Shown one piece after another: positions 14,472 through 22,519 of a DNA stretch of 38,697 nt (position 1 is its first letter; every line of letters starts with the position of its first letter). The stretch covers positions 1-38,697 of the forward strand of contig JAIOXZ010000032.1 in NCBI GenBank assembly GCA_021741355.1, in the 5' to 3' direction. The notes below the pieces were generated by a model. It worked only from the letters and a program-made list of their open reading frames with translations, had not been told where the DNA came from and searched no databases. Source of the DNA: Caulobacter sp. (GTDB lineage: Bacteria; Pseudomonadota; Alphaproteobacteria; Caulobacterales; Caulobacteraceae). Position numbers and translations under genes: made by a program.

Positions 14472-15308
14472 ATGAACGTCAGCGGGACCGTCGCCGTCAT
14501 CACCGGCGGCGCGTCGGGCATCGGCTTCGGCATCGCGGCGGCGCTCGCCCGTCGCGGCGCGAAGGTGGTGCTGGCCGATATCGAGGCCGAACGGGCGCTG
14601 GCCGCGGCGGAGACGCTGCGCGGCGAGGGCCTGGAGGCGACCAGCTGCTATCTCGACGTGATCGACCAGGCCAGCTGGGACGCGACGGCCGATGTCGCTT
14701 TCGGCCATTGGGACCAGGCCCCTCAGCTGCTGTTCAACAACGCCGGGGTCGGCGGCGGCGGGGCCGTGCACGAGACGCCCGAGCGGATCTGGGACTGGGT
14801 GTTCTCGGTCAACATCCGCGGCGTCTATCTCGGCGTGAAGACCTTCGCCCCGCGCATGCTGGCCAGCGGCCTGCCCGGCAAGATCGTCAACACCGCCTCG
14901 GAGCACGCCCTCGGCCTGCCGGAGTCGAAGCGCGGCGGGATCATCGCCCCCTACACCGCCGCCAAGCACGCGGTGATGGGTTATTCCCTGTGCATGCGGC
15001 GGGATTTCGAGGGCACGAGCCTGTCGGCCGGCGTGATCTGTCCGGGCGTCGTGCAGAGCGACATCTGGAACGCCTTCCGCAATCGCCATGACACCTTCGG
15101 CGGCGCCCGGCCGCGCGTGGTCGAGGGCGCCCACCCGATGGCCCACGGCCTGCCCGCCGCCACGGCCGGCGAGCGGATCGCCGACCAGGTGGAGCGCGAC
15201 GACTTCTTCATCTTCACCAACGGCCCCGACGAGGCCGAGGTGCTGGGCGACTTCACCGGCGAGGCGATGGCGGCGATGGCAGGGTTCCGGGGACGGTACG
15301 GAGTCTAG
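14472..15308 (+). CDS. SDR family NAD(P)-dependent oxidoreductase
   Basis: A 278-aa classical short-chain dehydrogenase. It has TGGASGIGFGIA (cofactor-binding GxxxGxG), ADIE after strand beta2 (acidic, favouring NAD), FNNAGVG, the catalytic Ser in VNTASEHALG and YTAAKHAV (YxxxK). The C-terminal third is longer than in minimal members and shapes the substrate pocket. It is the last gene of the acyl-CoA dehydrogenase operon, beginning one base after the previous stop, so a role in oxidising a hydroxy intermediate of the same pathway is likely. Substrate not readable. Confidence 0.92.
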   Translation: MNVSGTVAVITGGASGIGFGIAAALARRGAKVVLADIEAERALAAAETLRGEGLEATSCYLDVIDQASWDATADVAFGHWDQAPQLLFNNAGVGGGGAVHETPERIWDWVFSVNIRGVYLGVKTFAPRMLASGLPGKIVNTASEHALGLPESKRGGIIAPYTAAKHAVMGYSLCMRRDFEGTSLSAGVICPGVVQSDIWNAFRNRHDTFGGARPRVVEGAHPMAHGLPAATAGERIADQVERDDFFIFTNGPDEAEVLGDFTGEAMAAMAGFRGRYGV

Positions 15309-15309
15309 G

Positions 15310-15741
15310 CTACCGGCCGATGATCCCGGTCGCGCGGCGACGCACAGCGGCGATGAACTTGTCTCGGACCTCGTTGTAGAGCCCACGCGGCAACAAACCG
15401 ATTGCTACGGATGCGAGGGCGCGCCCCGTCTGTGGTCGCAGATCCGGCCCGGGCCAGATGAATCGGTTCGCGTCGGTCAGCGCGATCCAGGATGGTTGGT
15501 CATCCAGGCCAAGCCGACGTTTGGTCGCAGCTGGAATTTCAACGGCCAGCGCGAGATCGCTTGGCGGACTATGCGTGACCGGCAAGACCGTGACCTGCCG
15601 GAAGCCGGCGTCGTCCGTGACGCTCAACAGGATGGCGCAAGGCCGGTCCTTGCTTCCTTCATCTCGCCCCCGCCTTGCCTCGTCCCGCCACAGGAAGGCG
15701 TAGCGAATGACCAGACCCGGAACAGGATCCGGCAGGCTCAT
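15310..15741 (-). CDS. PemK/MazF-like toxin
   Basis: A 143-aa protein with an SH3-barrel plasmid-maintenance-toxin look: GLVIRYAFLWRDEARRGRDEGSKDRPCAILL, then VTVLPVTHSPP and LGLDDQPSWIALTDANRFIWPGPDL. The DRPC motif and VLPVTH strand fit the PemK/MazF-like endoribonuclease superfamily. It overlaps the upstream antitoxin gene by four bases (ATGA), the usual antitoxin-first order. It converges on the SDR gene with a one-base gap. Confidence 0.8.
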   Translation of the reverse strand: MSLPDPVPGLVIRYAFLWRDEARRGRDEGSKDRPCAILLSVTDDAGFRQVTVLPVTHSPPSDLALAVEIPAATKRRLGLDDQPSWIALTDANRFIWPGPDLRPQTGRALASVAIGLLPRGLYNEVRDKFIAAVRRRATGIIGR

Positions 15742-16007
15742 CCGCGGGACTTCAGCTCGTGATCGTAGGCGCTGGCCTCCACCGGGGGCTCCATCCGCGC
15801 CACGGCATCCAGATCAGCCTGTGTGAAATCCTCGAGGCCCAGGACTTCGCGGTCGCGGCGCTTCAGTCGCTGATACTCTTCCGCCGAGATCATGACAGTC
15901 CGGTCGCGGCCATTGCGGGTCACTGTCACGGGATGACTCAGCGCCATATCCGCATAACGCCCGACCTCACGCTGGAACTCCGTAGACGTCACGCGCACAG
16001 GCGGCAT
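15738..16007 (-). CDS. Phd/YefM-type antitoxin
   Basis: An 89-aa antitoxin: VRVTSTEFQREVGRYADMALSHPVTVTRNGRDRTVMISAEEYQRLKRRD is the Phd/YefM DNA-binding fold, and the acidic tail (LEDFTQADLDAVARMEPPVEASAYDHELKSRG) would bind the toxin. ATG 16007 has AGGGA eight bases upstream. ATG 16013 (MNMPP) is the alternative. The pair is autoregulated in related systems, and a palindrome just upstream fits an operator. Phd-type antitoxins normally pair with Doc, YoeB or VapC-like toxins. A PemK-like partner is a less common combination. Confidence 0.85.
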   Translation of the reverse strand: MPPVRVTSTEFQREVGRYADMALSHPVTVTRNGRDRTVMISAEEYQRLKRRDREVLGLEDFTQADLDAVARMEPPVEASAYDHELKSRG

Positions 16008-16020
16008 GTTCATATTCCCT

Positions 16021-16034
16021 ATACTGGCCAATAT
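16021..16034. promoter_or_regulatory. Candidate toxin-antitoxin operator
   Basis: ATACTGGCCAATAT is a near-perfect palindrome around TGGCCA: ATA-x-TGGCCA-x-TAT. It lies 8-21 bases upstream of the ATG at 16013 and 14-27 upstream of the ATG at 16007. The position fits repression by the Phd-type antitoxin, which binds palindromes over its own promoter. Confidence 0.5.
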
Positions 16035-16139
16035 CCGTAAAATGGTGGACGATTGGCTGGATAGCAACCGGCGTCTCACGCCGGAACCGCCCGCGCGCCC
16101 AGCGGTTCTTCCTACTCAGTGCAGTAAGGGAGTACCGTC

Positions 16140-16643
16140 ATGAGCACCGACATCAACGACCGGGCCGCCGTCGAGGACCGTCTCTGGAAAGAGATCGAGA
16201 AGCACGGTCACACCGTCATGCTCGGCGCCCATACCCATCCGATGCAGCACTTCCGGCCGATGACGGCGTTCCCCGAGCGGGACACCGGCCAGATCTGGTT
16301 TTTCACCCGCAGCGACACCGAGCTCGCCCGGTCCATCCAGGAGGGCAAGGGCGCGATGATGGTCGTGCAGAACGGCGAGAAGTTCCACGCGTGCGTCGGC
16401 GGCGAGCTGACGCTGCAGCACGACCCGGTGCGGATCGAGAAGTACTGGAACCCGGCGGTGGCCGCCTGGTACCCGGAGGGCAAGGCTGATCCGAAGCTGA
16501 CGCTACTGTGCCTGGACGCCAACGACGCCCAGGTCTGGATCAGCGAAGCCGGCCCGGTGAAGTTCGCCTGGGAGGTGGCCAAGGCCAACCTGACCGGCTC
16601 CACGCCCGACGTGGGTGGAAGCCGGCGGATCGGGTTGAACTAG
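16140..16643 (+). CDS. Pyridoxamine 5'-phosphate oxidase-like general stress protein
   Basis: A 167-aa split-barrel flavin-binding protein of the general-stress-protein-26 type. It has VMLGAHTHPMQHFRPMTAFPERDTGQIWFFTRSDTELARSI, MMVVQNGEKFHACVGGELTL, and KYWNPAVAAWYPEGKADPKLTLLCLDANDAQVW. The last is the typical W(N/P)xxxAWYPEGxDDP region. AAGGGAG precedes ATG 16140. Its stop overlaps the stop of the convergent aldo/keto reductase gene (CTAG). The family binds FMN or related flavins with unclear redox substrates, and it is not expected to make PLP. Confidence 0.88.
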   Translation: MSTDINDRAAVEDRLWKEIEKHGHTVMLGAHTHPMQHFRPMTAFPERDTGQIWFFTRSDTELARSIQEGKGAMMVVQNGEKFHACVGGELTLQHDPVRIEKYWNPAVAAWYPEGKADPKLTLLCLDANDAQVWISEAGPVKFAWEVAKANLTGSTPDVGGSRRIGLN

Positions 16644-17686
16644 CCCTTCTTCACGAACGGTTCCGGCGCCCGCCGGCCGCCCTGGCGTTCGAGCATCCAG
16701 CCCGGGTACTCGGGCGGCAGCGCGGAGGCGGCGTCGAGCGCCGCGACCTCGTCGGCCGTCAGCTCGATGTCGGCGGCGGCGAGGTTGTCGTCCAGTTGCT
16801 CGACCGTCTTGGCGCCGATGATCACGGTGGTGACGAACGGCTTGGCCAGGACATAGGCCAGCGCGATGCGGGCCACCGAGACACCCCGGGCGTCCGCGAT
16901 CAGCTTCATCGCATCGACACAATCCCAGGCGCGGTCGCGATTGACCGGCGGGAAGTCGAAGCTGACGCGGCGCGCGCCGTTGGGCCCGGCGCCGTCGCGG
17001 GTGAACTTGCCCGACAGCAGGCCGCCGGCCATCGGCGACCAGACCATCAGCCCCATGCCCTGGTCCTGCATCATCGGCACCACCTCGCGCTCCAGATCCC
17101 GGCCCGCGATCGAATAATAGGCCTGCACTGTCTCAAACCGGGCGTAGCCGCGGGCGTCGGCGATGCCGTGCGCCTTCATCATCTTCCAGGCCGGCCAGTT
17201 GGAGCAGCCGGCATAGCGGACCAGTCCCTGGCTCACGAGATCGTCGAGCGCCCGCAGGGTCTCCTCGACCGGGGTCACCGGGTCGTTGGCGTGGATCTGG
17301 TAGAGGTCGATGTAGTCGAGCTGCATCCGGTCCAGGCTGGCCTTGACCGCATCCATGATGTGGCCGCGCGAGGCGCCCTTGTCATTGGGACCGCGGCCCA
17401 TCTCGCCGAAGCATTTGGTGGCGATGACCACGTCGCTGCGCTTGACGCCGAGATTGCGCAGGGCGGCGCCGACCATCTGTTCCGACTGACCCGCCGAGTA
17501 GACGTCCGCCGTGTCGATGAAGTTCACGCCGCTGGCCAGGGCCCTGCCGATCATGTCGTCGACGCCCTTCTGGTCGACCGCGCCGATCGCGCCCCACATG
17601 CCGGTGGCCTCGCTCGCGAAGGTCATCGCGCCGAGGCAGATTTCCGAAACATAGAGACCGGTCCGGCCCAGCTGCCTGTACTTCAT
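16640..17686 (-). CDS. Aldo/keto reductase
   Basis: A 348-aa NADPH-dependent TIM-barrel reductase. Catalytic residues sit in NFIDTADVYSAGQSE (Asp and Tyr), IATKCF (Lys) and LYQIHAND (His). The NADPH-binding end is AKPFVTTVIIGAKTVEQLDDNL. Start MKYRQLGRTGLYVSEICLGAMTFA is standard. It converges on the flavin-binding gene with overlapping stops. The 226-base gap upstream leads to the Crp-type regulator on the other strand, so the two could share a control region. Substrate unknown. Confidence 0.9.
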   Translation of the reverse strand: MKYRQLGRTGLYVSEICLGAMTFASEATGMWGAIGAVDQKGVDDMIGRALASGVNFIDTADVYSAGQSEQMVGAALRNLGVKRSDVVIATKCFGEMGRGPNDKGASRGHIMDAVKASLDRMQLDYIDLYQIHANDPVTPVEETLRALDDLVSQGLVRYAGCSNWPAWKMMKAHGIADARGYARFETVQAYYSIAGRDLEREVVPMMQDQGMGLMVWSPMAGGLLSGKFTRDGAGPNGARRVSFDFPPVNRDRAWDCVDAMKLIADARGVSVARIALAYVLAKPFVTTVIIGAKTVEQLDDNLAAADIELTADEVAALDAASALPPEYPGWMLERQGGRRAPEPFVKKG

Positions 17687-17788
17687 GGAATTCCTCGCGT
17701 TTTCAGTGGTTTTGAACGTTGTTGGAAATAGTATGCACCGGCATCAGGCGCCATTGAATGTGATCAGGACAGGTATCCGGATGCTGCA

Positions 17789-17816
17789 TTGACCCGAGGG
17801 CAAGCCGAACTATCGA
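17789..17816 (+). promoter_or_regulatory. Candidate sigma70-type promoter of the Crp/Fnr gene
   Basis: TTGACC (17789-17794) and TATCGA (17811-17816) are separated by 16 bases, a plausible -35/-10 pair about 97 bases before ATG 17913. The spacer is the 19-base motif CCCGAGGGCAAGCCGAACT (17793-17811), which recurs with one change upstream of the monooxygenase gene at 20784. Confidence 0.35.
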
Positions 17817-17912
17817 ATAACCTGTGTCGATTATGTCGACCAGGCGACAGTTCTTTCCCGCGACCGCCTGTAGCCTGCAACCGCCGTCGATGAACGGCGT
17901 TTTCAGTTGATC

Positions 17913-18641
17913 ATGACGAGTCCCTTACCCTTGAAAAACCGATTGCTCGCCTCCCTGTCGACGGCCGACTTCGCGCTGCTGTCACCGCAGTTGACGTTGG
18001 TGGAGATGGATAAGGGCCGCCTGATCTGTGACCCGGGCGATCCCGTCGAAACGATATACTTCCCCCACGACTGCGTCATCTCGCTGATGACGCTGATGGA
18101 GAGCGGCGTGGCGATCGAGTCGGCGACCGTCGGACGCGAAGGGGCGTTCGGACTTCAGGCCGCCATTGCGCCCCGGCTCGCCATGTCGCGGGCCATTGTC
18201 CAGGTGCCTGGACGCGCGTCGCGCATGTCCGCCGGCGCCCTGTCCGAAGCCTGCAAGCGCGCGCCCGCCATCCTGTCGCTGATCGACCGGCACAGCGACG
18301 CCCTGTTCGGGCACACCATCCAGTCGGTCGCCTGCAACGCCCTGCACGGGGTCGAGGCGCGGTTCTGCCGCTGGCTGCTGACCTGCCGCGACCGGATCGA
18401 CACGGACACCGTCAGCCTGACCCAGGAATTTCTCGCCGACATGCTCGGCGTGCAGCGCACGACCGTGACCGCCATCGCCGGCGGTCTGCAATCCCGGGGC
18501 CTGATCCGCTACCGGCGCGGCGTCGTCGATATCCTGGACCGCCCGGCGCTCGAGGCGGCCGCCTGCGAGTGCTACGACACCGTCCGGCGGAACTACGAGC
18601 GCCTGCTGCCCGATCCGTTCCGCCGGATGGCGCCGGCCTGA
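17913..18641 (+). CDS. Crp/Fnr family transcriptional regulator
   Basis: A 242-aa regulator. The N-terminal cyclic-nucleotide-binding-type beta barrel covers residues ~25-140 (CDPGDPVETIYFPHDCVISLMTLMESG, ATVGREGAFG), and the C-terminal winged helix is TQEFLADMLGVQRTTVTAIAGGLQSRGLIRYRRG. The canonical cAMP-contact residues (RGE...RT) are not obvious, and there is no Cys cluster for an iron-sulfur centre, so the effector is unclear. ATG 17913 is used. TTG 17907 adds two residues. No clear ribosome binding site is visible. It lies divergent from an aldo/keto reductase and convergent with the EF-G-like gene, with no gap between stop codons. Confidence 0.88.
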   Translation: MTSPLPLKNRLLASLSTADFALLSPQLTLVEMDKGRLICDPGDPVETIYFPHDCVISLMTLMESGVAIESATVGREGAFGLQAAIAPRLAMSRAIVQVPGRASRMSAGALSEACKRAPAILSLIDRHSDALFGHTIQSVACNALHGVEARFCRWLLTCRDRIDTDTVSLTQEFLADMLGVQRTTVTAIAGGLQSRGLIRYRRGVVDILDRPALEAAACECYDTVRRNYERLLPDPFRRMAPA

Positions 18642-20675
18642 TCAGGCGGCGGCCTGGGCCTTCTGGCAGACCTCCTCCGCCTTGCGGCCGTTGAGCTCGA
18701 CCATGTGGTCATAGGCGGCCTCGAAGGTCCCCAGGCCCTGGGTCATCGAGCGCAGGTCGAGGATGAAGTCCTGCCGTTCGTCGTGCGGCATGTAGACCTC
18801 GATGCTGTCCCAGCCGGGCCAGTCGGGCCGGGCGTCGAACCCCAGCATACGGCCGCGCCGGTTGGCGATGGATGAGGTGATCCGCGCCGTCGCGGCGTTC
18901 GGCGCGTGGATGATCAGCTTCTCGATCGGCTCAAGCAGGATCGGACCGGCCTGGGCCAGCCCCTCCTGCATGCCGATGCGGCCAGCCGTGCGGAACGCCA
19001 TTTCCGAGGAGTCGACCGCATGGAACGAGCCGTCGATCAGGGTCACCGAGACATCGACGACCGGGAAGCCCAGCGGGCCTTTCTCCATGGCGTCGCGCAC
19101 GCCCTGTTCGACGGCCGGGATCCATTGGCGAGGGACGACGCCGCCGGTGATCCTGTCGTGGAACTGAAAGCCCTCGCCGCGCGCCAGGGGGCGGATTTCC
19201 AGCAGGGTGTCGCCGAACTGGCCGTGGCCGCCGGACTGCTTCTTGTGCCGTCCGCGCCGGGTGACGGCCTTGCGGATGGTCTCGCGGTAGGGCGTCGCCG
19301 GGACCCGGGCGTTGACCTCCACCTGATAGCGGCGCCGCAGCCGCTCCAGCGTAATCCGCAGGTGGGTCTCGCCCTGCCCGCCCAGCCGCATCTCGTGCAG
19401 GGCGGCGTCATGGACCAGCCGCAGACCGGGGTCCTCCTCCAGCAGCTTCTGCAGGGCGCCGGACAGACGCACGTCGTCCTTGCGGTCCTTCGTGGCGATG
19501 GCCAGTTCGTAGACCGGCGGGCGCGGCGCCGGCGTGAGTTTCGCGGCGACGCCGGCCTTGCCCGCGACCAGCAGGTCGCCGGCGTGGGCGCCTTCCAGCT
19601 TGCCGAGCGCGACGACGTCGCCGACCTCGGCCGAGGCGACCTTCTTCATCGTCTGCCCCTGGACGCTGAACAGACCGCCGACCCGTCCCTTCTCGCCGTT
19701 CGGGAGGGTAAACTCCGCGCCGTCGGCAAGGCCGCCTCCGAACACGCGGCTGAAGGCCATCTTGCCGGCCTGGCCCGCGTGGGAGGTCTTCAGCACGTAG
19801 GCGCAGCCCCCTGTGGCGCCGAGCCGGTCGGCGGCCGCGTCCGGTTCGGGTGTGTCATGCCGCAAGGCCTTCAGCAGCCGGCGCACGCCGTTGCCCTGCA
19901 GCGCGGCGCCGAAGAACACCGGGGTGATCTGGGCGGCGCGCGTCTCGGCGATCAGGTCGGCGAAGATGGTGTCGAGGCTGGGCGTGCCGTCCTCGAGCAG
20001 CAACTCCATCAGGCCGTCGTCGAAGTCGGCCATCTGCTCGAGCATATGGAACCGGGCGGCGGCCTCCTCGTCGACCAGATCGGCGGGGATCTCCACCTGC
20101 TCGGACGGCTTTCCGGCCCGGTAGACGAAGGCCCGCTCCAGCGCCAGGTCGATGAAGCCGGTGACATGGCCGTCTTTCCAGACCGGCAGCTGGCGGGCGA
20201 CCAGCGGCGTCGCGCTGACCGGCGCCAGCGCCTGCAGCAACGCGTCCACATGGCCGCGGGCCTGGTCGATGCGGTTGACGAAGATCGCGCGCGGCACGCC
20301 CAGCGCTTCCAGCGCCTTGAGCGAGGGCTGGACCAGGATCGCCTTGTCCGGATCGGGGTCGATGACCACCACCGCCAGATCGAGCGCGGCGAGGCCATGA
20401 TCGCACTCGGCCCGGTACTCGACCGAGCCGGGATAGTCGATCAGGGCGTATCGGTCGTCCATAAAGCTGAAGCCGGCAAGGTTCAGCTCGACCGACTGCC
20501 CGGCCTGCCGGGCTTCAGGCGAGGCGTCGCCGATAGCGCCCGGCTGTCCCACCACGCCTTGACGCGCGGTCGCTCCGGCCGCGTGCAACAGCGCTTCGAA
20601 CAGGGTCGTTTTGCCGGCGCCGTTCGGGCCGATCAGACCGATCGCCCGAACCGCGCCCGATTTCCTTGCTGACAT
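18642..20675 (-). CDS. EF-G-like translational GTPase paralogue
   Basis: A 677-aa protein with the full EF-G domain layout: G domain (1-~270), domain II (LPNGEKGRVGGLFSVQG), domain III (GLRLVHDAALHEMRLGGQGETHL), IV and V (LEPIEKLIIHAPNAATARITSSIANRRG, FEAAYDHMVEL). G-domain motifs depart from true EF-G: GPNGAGKTT instead of AHIDAGKTT, DYPGS (80-84) in place of DTPGH, and NRID in place of NKMD. The histidine that activates water in ribosome-bound GTPases is Ser84 here. This places it with FusA2-like paralogues, whose role is poorly known. Start ATG 20675 (MSARKSG) follows GGGAG. Confidence 0.88.
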   Translation of the reverse strand: MSARKSGAVRAIGLIGPNGAGKTTLFEALLHAAGATARQGVVGQPGAIGDASPEARQAGQSVELNLAGFSFMDDRYALIDYPGSVEYRAECDHGLAALDLAVVVIDPDPDKAILVQPSLKALEALGVPRAIFVNRIDQARGHVDALLQALAPVSATPLVARQLPVWKDGHVTGFIDLALERAFVYRAGKPSEQVEIPADLVDEEAAARFHMLEQMADFDDGLMELLLEDGTPSLDTIFADLIAETRAAQITPVFFGAALQGNGVRRLLKALRHDTPEPDAAADRLGATGGCAYVLKTSHAGQAGKMAFSRVFGGGLADGAEFTLPNGEKGRVGGLFSVQGQTMKKVASAEVGDVVALGKLEGAHAGDLLVAGKAGVAAKLTPAPRPPVYELAIATKDRKDDVRLSGALQKLLEEDPGLRLVHDAALHEMRLGGQGETHLRITLERLRRRYQVEVNARVPATPYRETIRKAVTRRGRHKKQSGGHGQFGDTLLEIRPLARGEGFQFHDRITGGVVPRQWIPAVEQGVRDAMEKGPLGFPVVDVSVTLIDGSFHAVDSSEMAFRTAGRIGMQEGLAQAGPILLEPIEKLIIHAPNAATARITSSIANRRGRMLGFDARPDWPGWDSIEVYMPHDERQDFILDLRSMTQGLGTFEAAYDHMVELNGRKAEEVCQKAQAAA

Positions 20676-20783
20676 GCGCGTTCTCCCACCGTTCGGCGGC
20701 GAGACGCGCGGCCTCGCCGCGTCGTTTCTGGTCAGGGGGGCGCGAGACCCGAGCCCCACGACAGGATCGAACACCCGCCTCGC

Positions 20784-20815
20784 CCCGAGGGCAAGCCAAA
20801 CTGACCTCAGGTCAG
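20784..20815. promoter_or_regulatory. Shared 19-base motif and palindrome upstream of the monooxygenase
   Basis: 20784-20802 (CCCGAGGGCAAGCCAAACT) matches 17793-17811 at 18 of 19 bases. Both lie on the same strand, 71-102 bases before a gene start. Overlapping it, 20801-20815 is CTGACCTCAGGTCAG, a perfect odd palindrome with a central C. The site lies between the divergent EF-G-like gene and the monooxygenase gene and fits a dimeric-regulator operator. The regulator is unknown. Confidence 0.45.
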
Positions 20816-20873
20816 CCTTCCCCCGGCCTGACCCCTGCGCAATACTTCGTGAAAAGACGGAGGAAACAGCGGC

Positions 20874-22328
20874 ATGGCCGACGATCTGGACGCCATCATC
20901 ATCGGCGCGGGCTTCGGCGGGCTGGCCGCGGCGATCAAGCTGAAGGACGCCGGGTTCGGCCGCATCGTGGTGCTGGAAAAGGGCGACCGGATCGGCGGCA
21001 CCTGGCGGGAAAACACCTATCCCGGCGCCTGCTGCGACGTGCCCTCGCGGCTCTACTCCTATTCCTTCGCGCTGAACCCGGACTGGAGCCGGGCCTTCTC
21101 GCCGCACGACGAGATCCGCGCCTACATGGACAAGGTCGCCGACCAGTTCGGCGTGACCGGCAAGTTCCGCTTCAACGCCGAGGTCGAGAAGGCTGTCTGG
21201 GATGAGGCGACCTCCCGCTGGGTGGTGACGATCAAGGGCGGCGAGACGCTGTCGGCCCCCGTGCTGGTCTCCGGCCTCGGACAGCTGAACAAGCCCGGCT
21301 ATGCCGGCATTCCGGGCGTCGAGACGTTCAAGGGCGACAACTGGCACTCCGCCCGGTGGCGCCACGACGTCGACCTGACCGGCAAGACCGTCGGCTGCAT
21401 CGGCGCCGGCGCCAGCGCGATCCAGTACATCCCGGAGATCGCCAGGACCGCCGGCAAGGTGGTCATCTTCCAGCGCACGCCCAACTACATCGTGCCGCGC
21501 CTGGACAAGACGTTCAGCGATTTCGAGAAGTGGCTGTTCCGGACCTTCCCGGCGATCGACCGGCTCAATCGCTGGTTCATCTGGCAGATGATGGACCTGC
21601 GGTTCCAGGCGTTCAAAACCGGCACCAAGGCCGCCGAGAGCTTCAAGGCCCTGGCGCTGAAATACCTCGACCAGGTCGTCACCGATCCGGTGCTGAAGGC
21701 GAAGCTGACGCCCGACTATCCGATCGGCTGCAAGCGCATCCTCGTCTCGGATGACTACTACCAGGCGCTGATGCAGCCGAACGTCGAACTGGTCACCGAG
21801 GCAGTGAAGACCGTAACGGCGAGGGGCGTGGAGACCGTGAACGGCGCGGAACACGCCTGCGACGTGCTGGTCTACGGCACAGGGTTCGTGACCACCGACT
21901 TCATCCAGCCGGTCGAGATCGTCGGCGCGGGCGGCAAGTCGCTGACGGAAGCCTGGAAGGACGGAGCGGAGGCCTATCTGGGCGTCACCGTCGCGGGCTT
22001 CCCGAACCTGTTCATGCTGTACGGGCCCAACACCAACCTGGGGCACAACTCGATCATCGTGATGATCGAGGCGCAGGTCGGCTACATGGTCGAGGCGATG
22101 AAGGAGCTGAAGCGACGCGGCGCGAAATCGCTGTCGGTGACGCCCGAGGCGTTCAAACGGTTCAACGTTGAACTACAGGACGATCTGGGCAAGACCGCCT
22201 GGGCCGGCTCCTGCTCCAGCTGGTACAAGACCGCGTCCGGCAAGATCACCAACAACTGGTCCGGCGACACGGCGACCTACATCAAGCTGATGCGGTCACC
22301 GGTGTTGGCCGATTATGCGGTGGCTTAG
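20874..22328 (+). CDS. Flavin-containing Baeyer-Villiger-type monooxygenase
   Basis: A 484-aa class B flavoprotein monooxygenase. It has the FAD Rossmann motif GAGFGGLAA (12-20), GGTWRENTYPGACCDVPS, the Baeyer-Villiger fingerprint FKGDNWHSARW with all three key residues (Phe152, His158, Trp162), and a second Rossmann motif GAGASAIQ for NADPH. Typical members insert oxygen beside a ketone carbonyl to give esters or lactones. GGAGGA lies ten bases before ATG 20874. The stop codon TAG is the first triplet of the 7-bp tandem array. It may serve the alicyclic catabolism suggested by the nearby genes, though no direct link is visible. Confidence 0.93.
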   Translation: MADDLDAIIIGAGFGGLAAAIKLKDAGFGRIVVLEKGDRIGGTWRENTYPGACCDVPSRLYSYSFALNPDWSRAFSPHDEIRAYMDKVADQFGVTGKFRFNAEVEKAVWDEATSRWVVTIKGGETLSAPVLVSGLGQLNKPGYAGIPGVETFKGDNWHSARWRHDVDLTGKTVGCIGAGASAIQYIPEIARTAGKVVIFQRTPNYIVPRLDKTFSDFEKWLFRTFPAIDRLNRWFIWQMMDLRFQAFKTGTKAAESFKALALKYLDQVVTDPVLKAKLTPDYPIGCKRILVSDDYYQALMQPNVELVTEAVKTVTARGVETVNGAEHACDVLVYGTGFVTTDFIQPVEIVGAGGKSLTEAWKDGAEAYLGVTVAGFPNLFMLYGPNTNLGHNSIIVMIEAQVGYMVEAMKELKRRGAKSLSVTPEAFKRFNVELQDDLGKTAWAGSCSSWYKTASGKITNNWSGDTATYIKLMRSPVLADYAVA

Positions 22329-22430
22329 GGGATAGGGAGTAGGGGGTAGGGAGTAGGGAGTAGGGAGTAGGGAGTAGGGAGTAGGGAGTAGGGAGTAGGG
22401 AGTAGGGAGTAGGGAGTAGGGAGTAGGGAG
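22326..22430. repeat. 7-bp tandem array (TAGGGAG x15)
   Basis: Exactly 15 heptamer units fill 22326-22430. Units 1 and 3 are the variants TAGGGGA and TAGGGGG, and the other thirteen are TAGGGAG. The first unit's TAG is the monooxygenase stop codon. Read in reverse the array would encode a PTPYSLL repeat, a pattern often seen in spurious predicted proteins. Slippage would change its length without affecting the upstream protein. Confidence 0.97.
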
Positions 22431-22493
22431 GCGAGGCTGCGGAGACGGCGATGTCAACAGCAGAACCCCGGCTCTCACCGCCCCACCGGCCGA

Positions 22494-22514
22494 CTACTCC
22501 CTACTCCCTACTCC
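22494..22514. repeat. Inverted copies of the 7-bp unit
   Basis: Three CTACTCC units, followed by CTA, are the reverse complement of the array at 22326-22430, 63 bases away. They end five bases before the exoD stop codon. Array and inverted copies can pair as a ~24-bp stem with a loop of about 63 bases, a possible bidirectional terminator between the convergent monooxygenase and exoD genes. Confidence 0.9.
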
Positions 22515-22519
22515 CTAAC

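Noticed and set aside
20676..22046. Upstream extension of the EF-G-like frame to 22046
   Set aside because: The extra ~457 residues lie opposite the monooxygenase gene and show no fold. ATG 20675 has a ribosome binding site and starts the P-loop region.
22326..22430. CRISPR-like array
   Set aside because: Units are 7 bp, contiguous and without spacers, and no cas genes are present.
22296..22478. Minus-strand frame encoding PTPYSLL repeats
   Set aside because: It is the reverse reading of the TAGGGAG array and has no non-repetitive domain.
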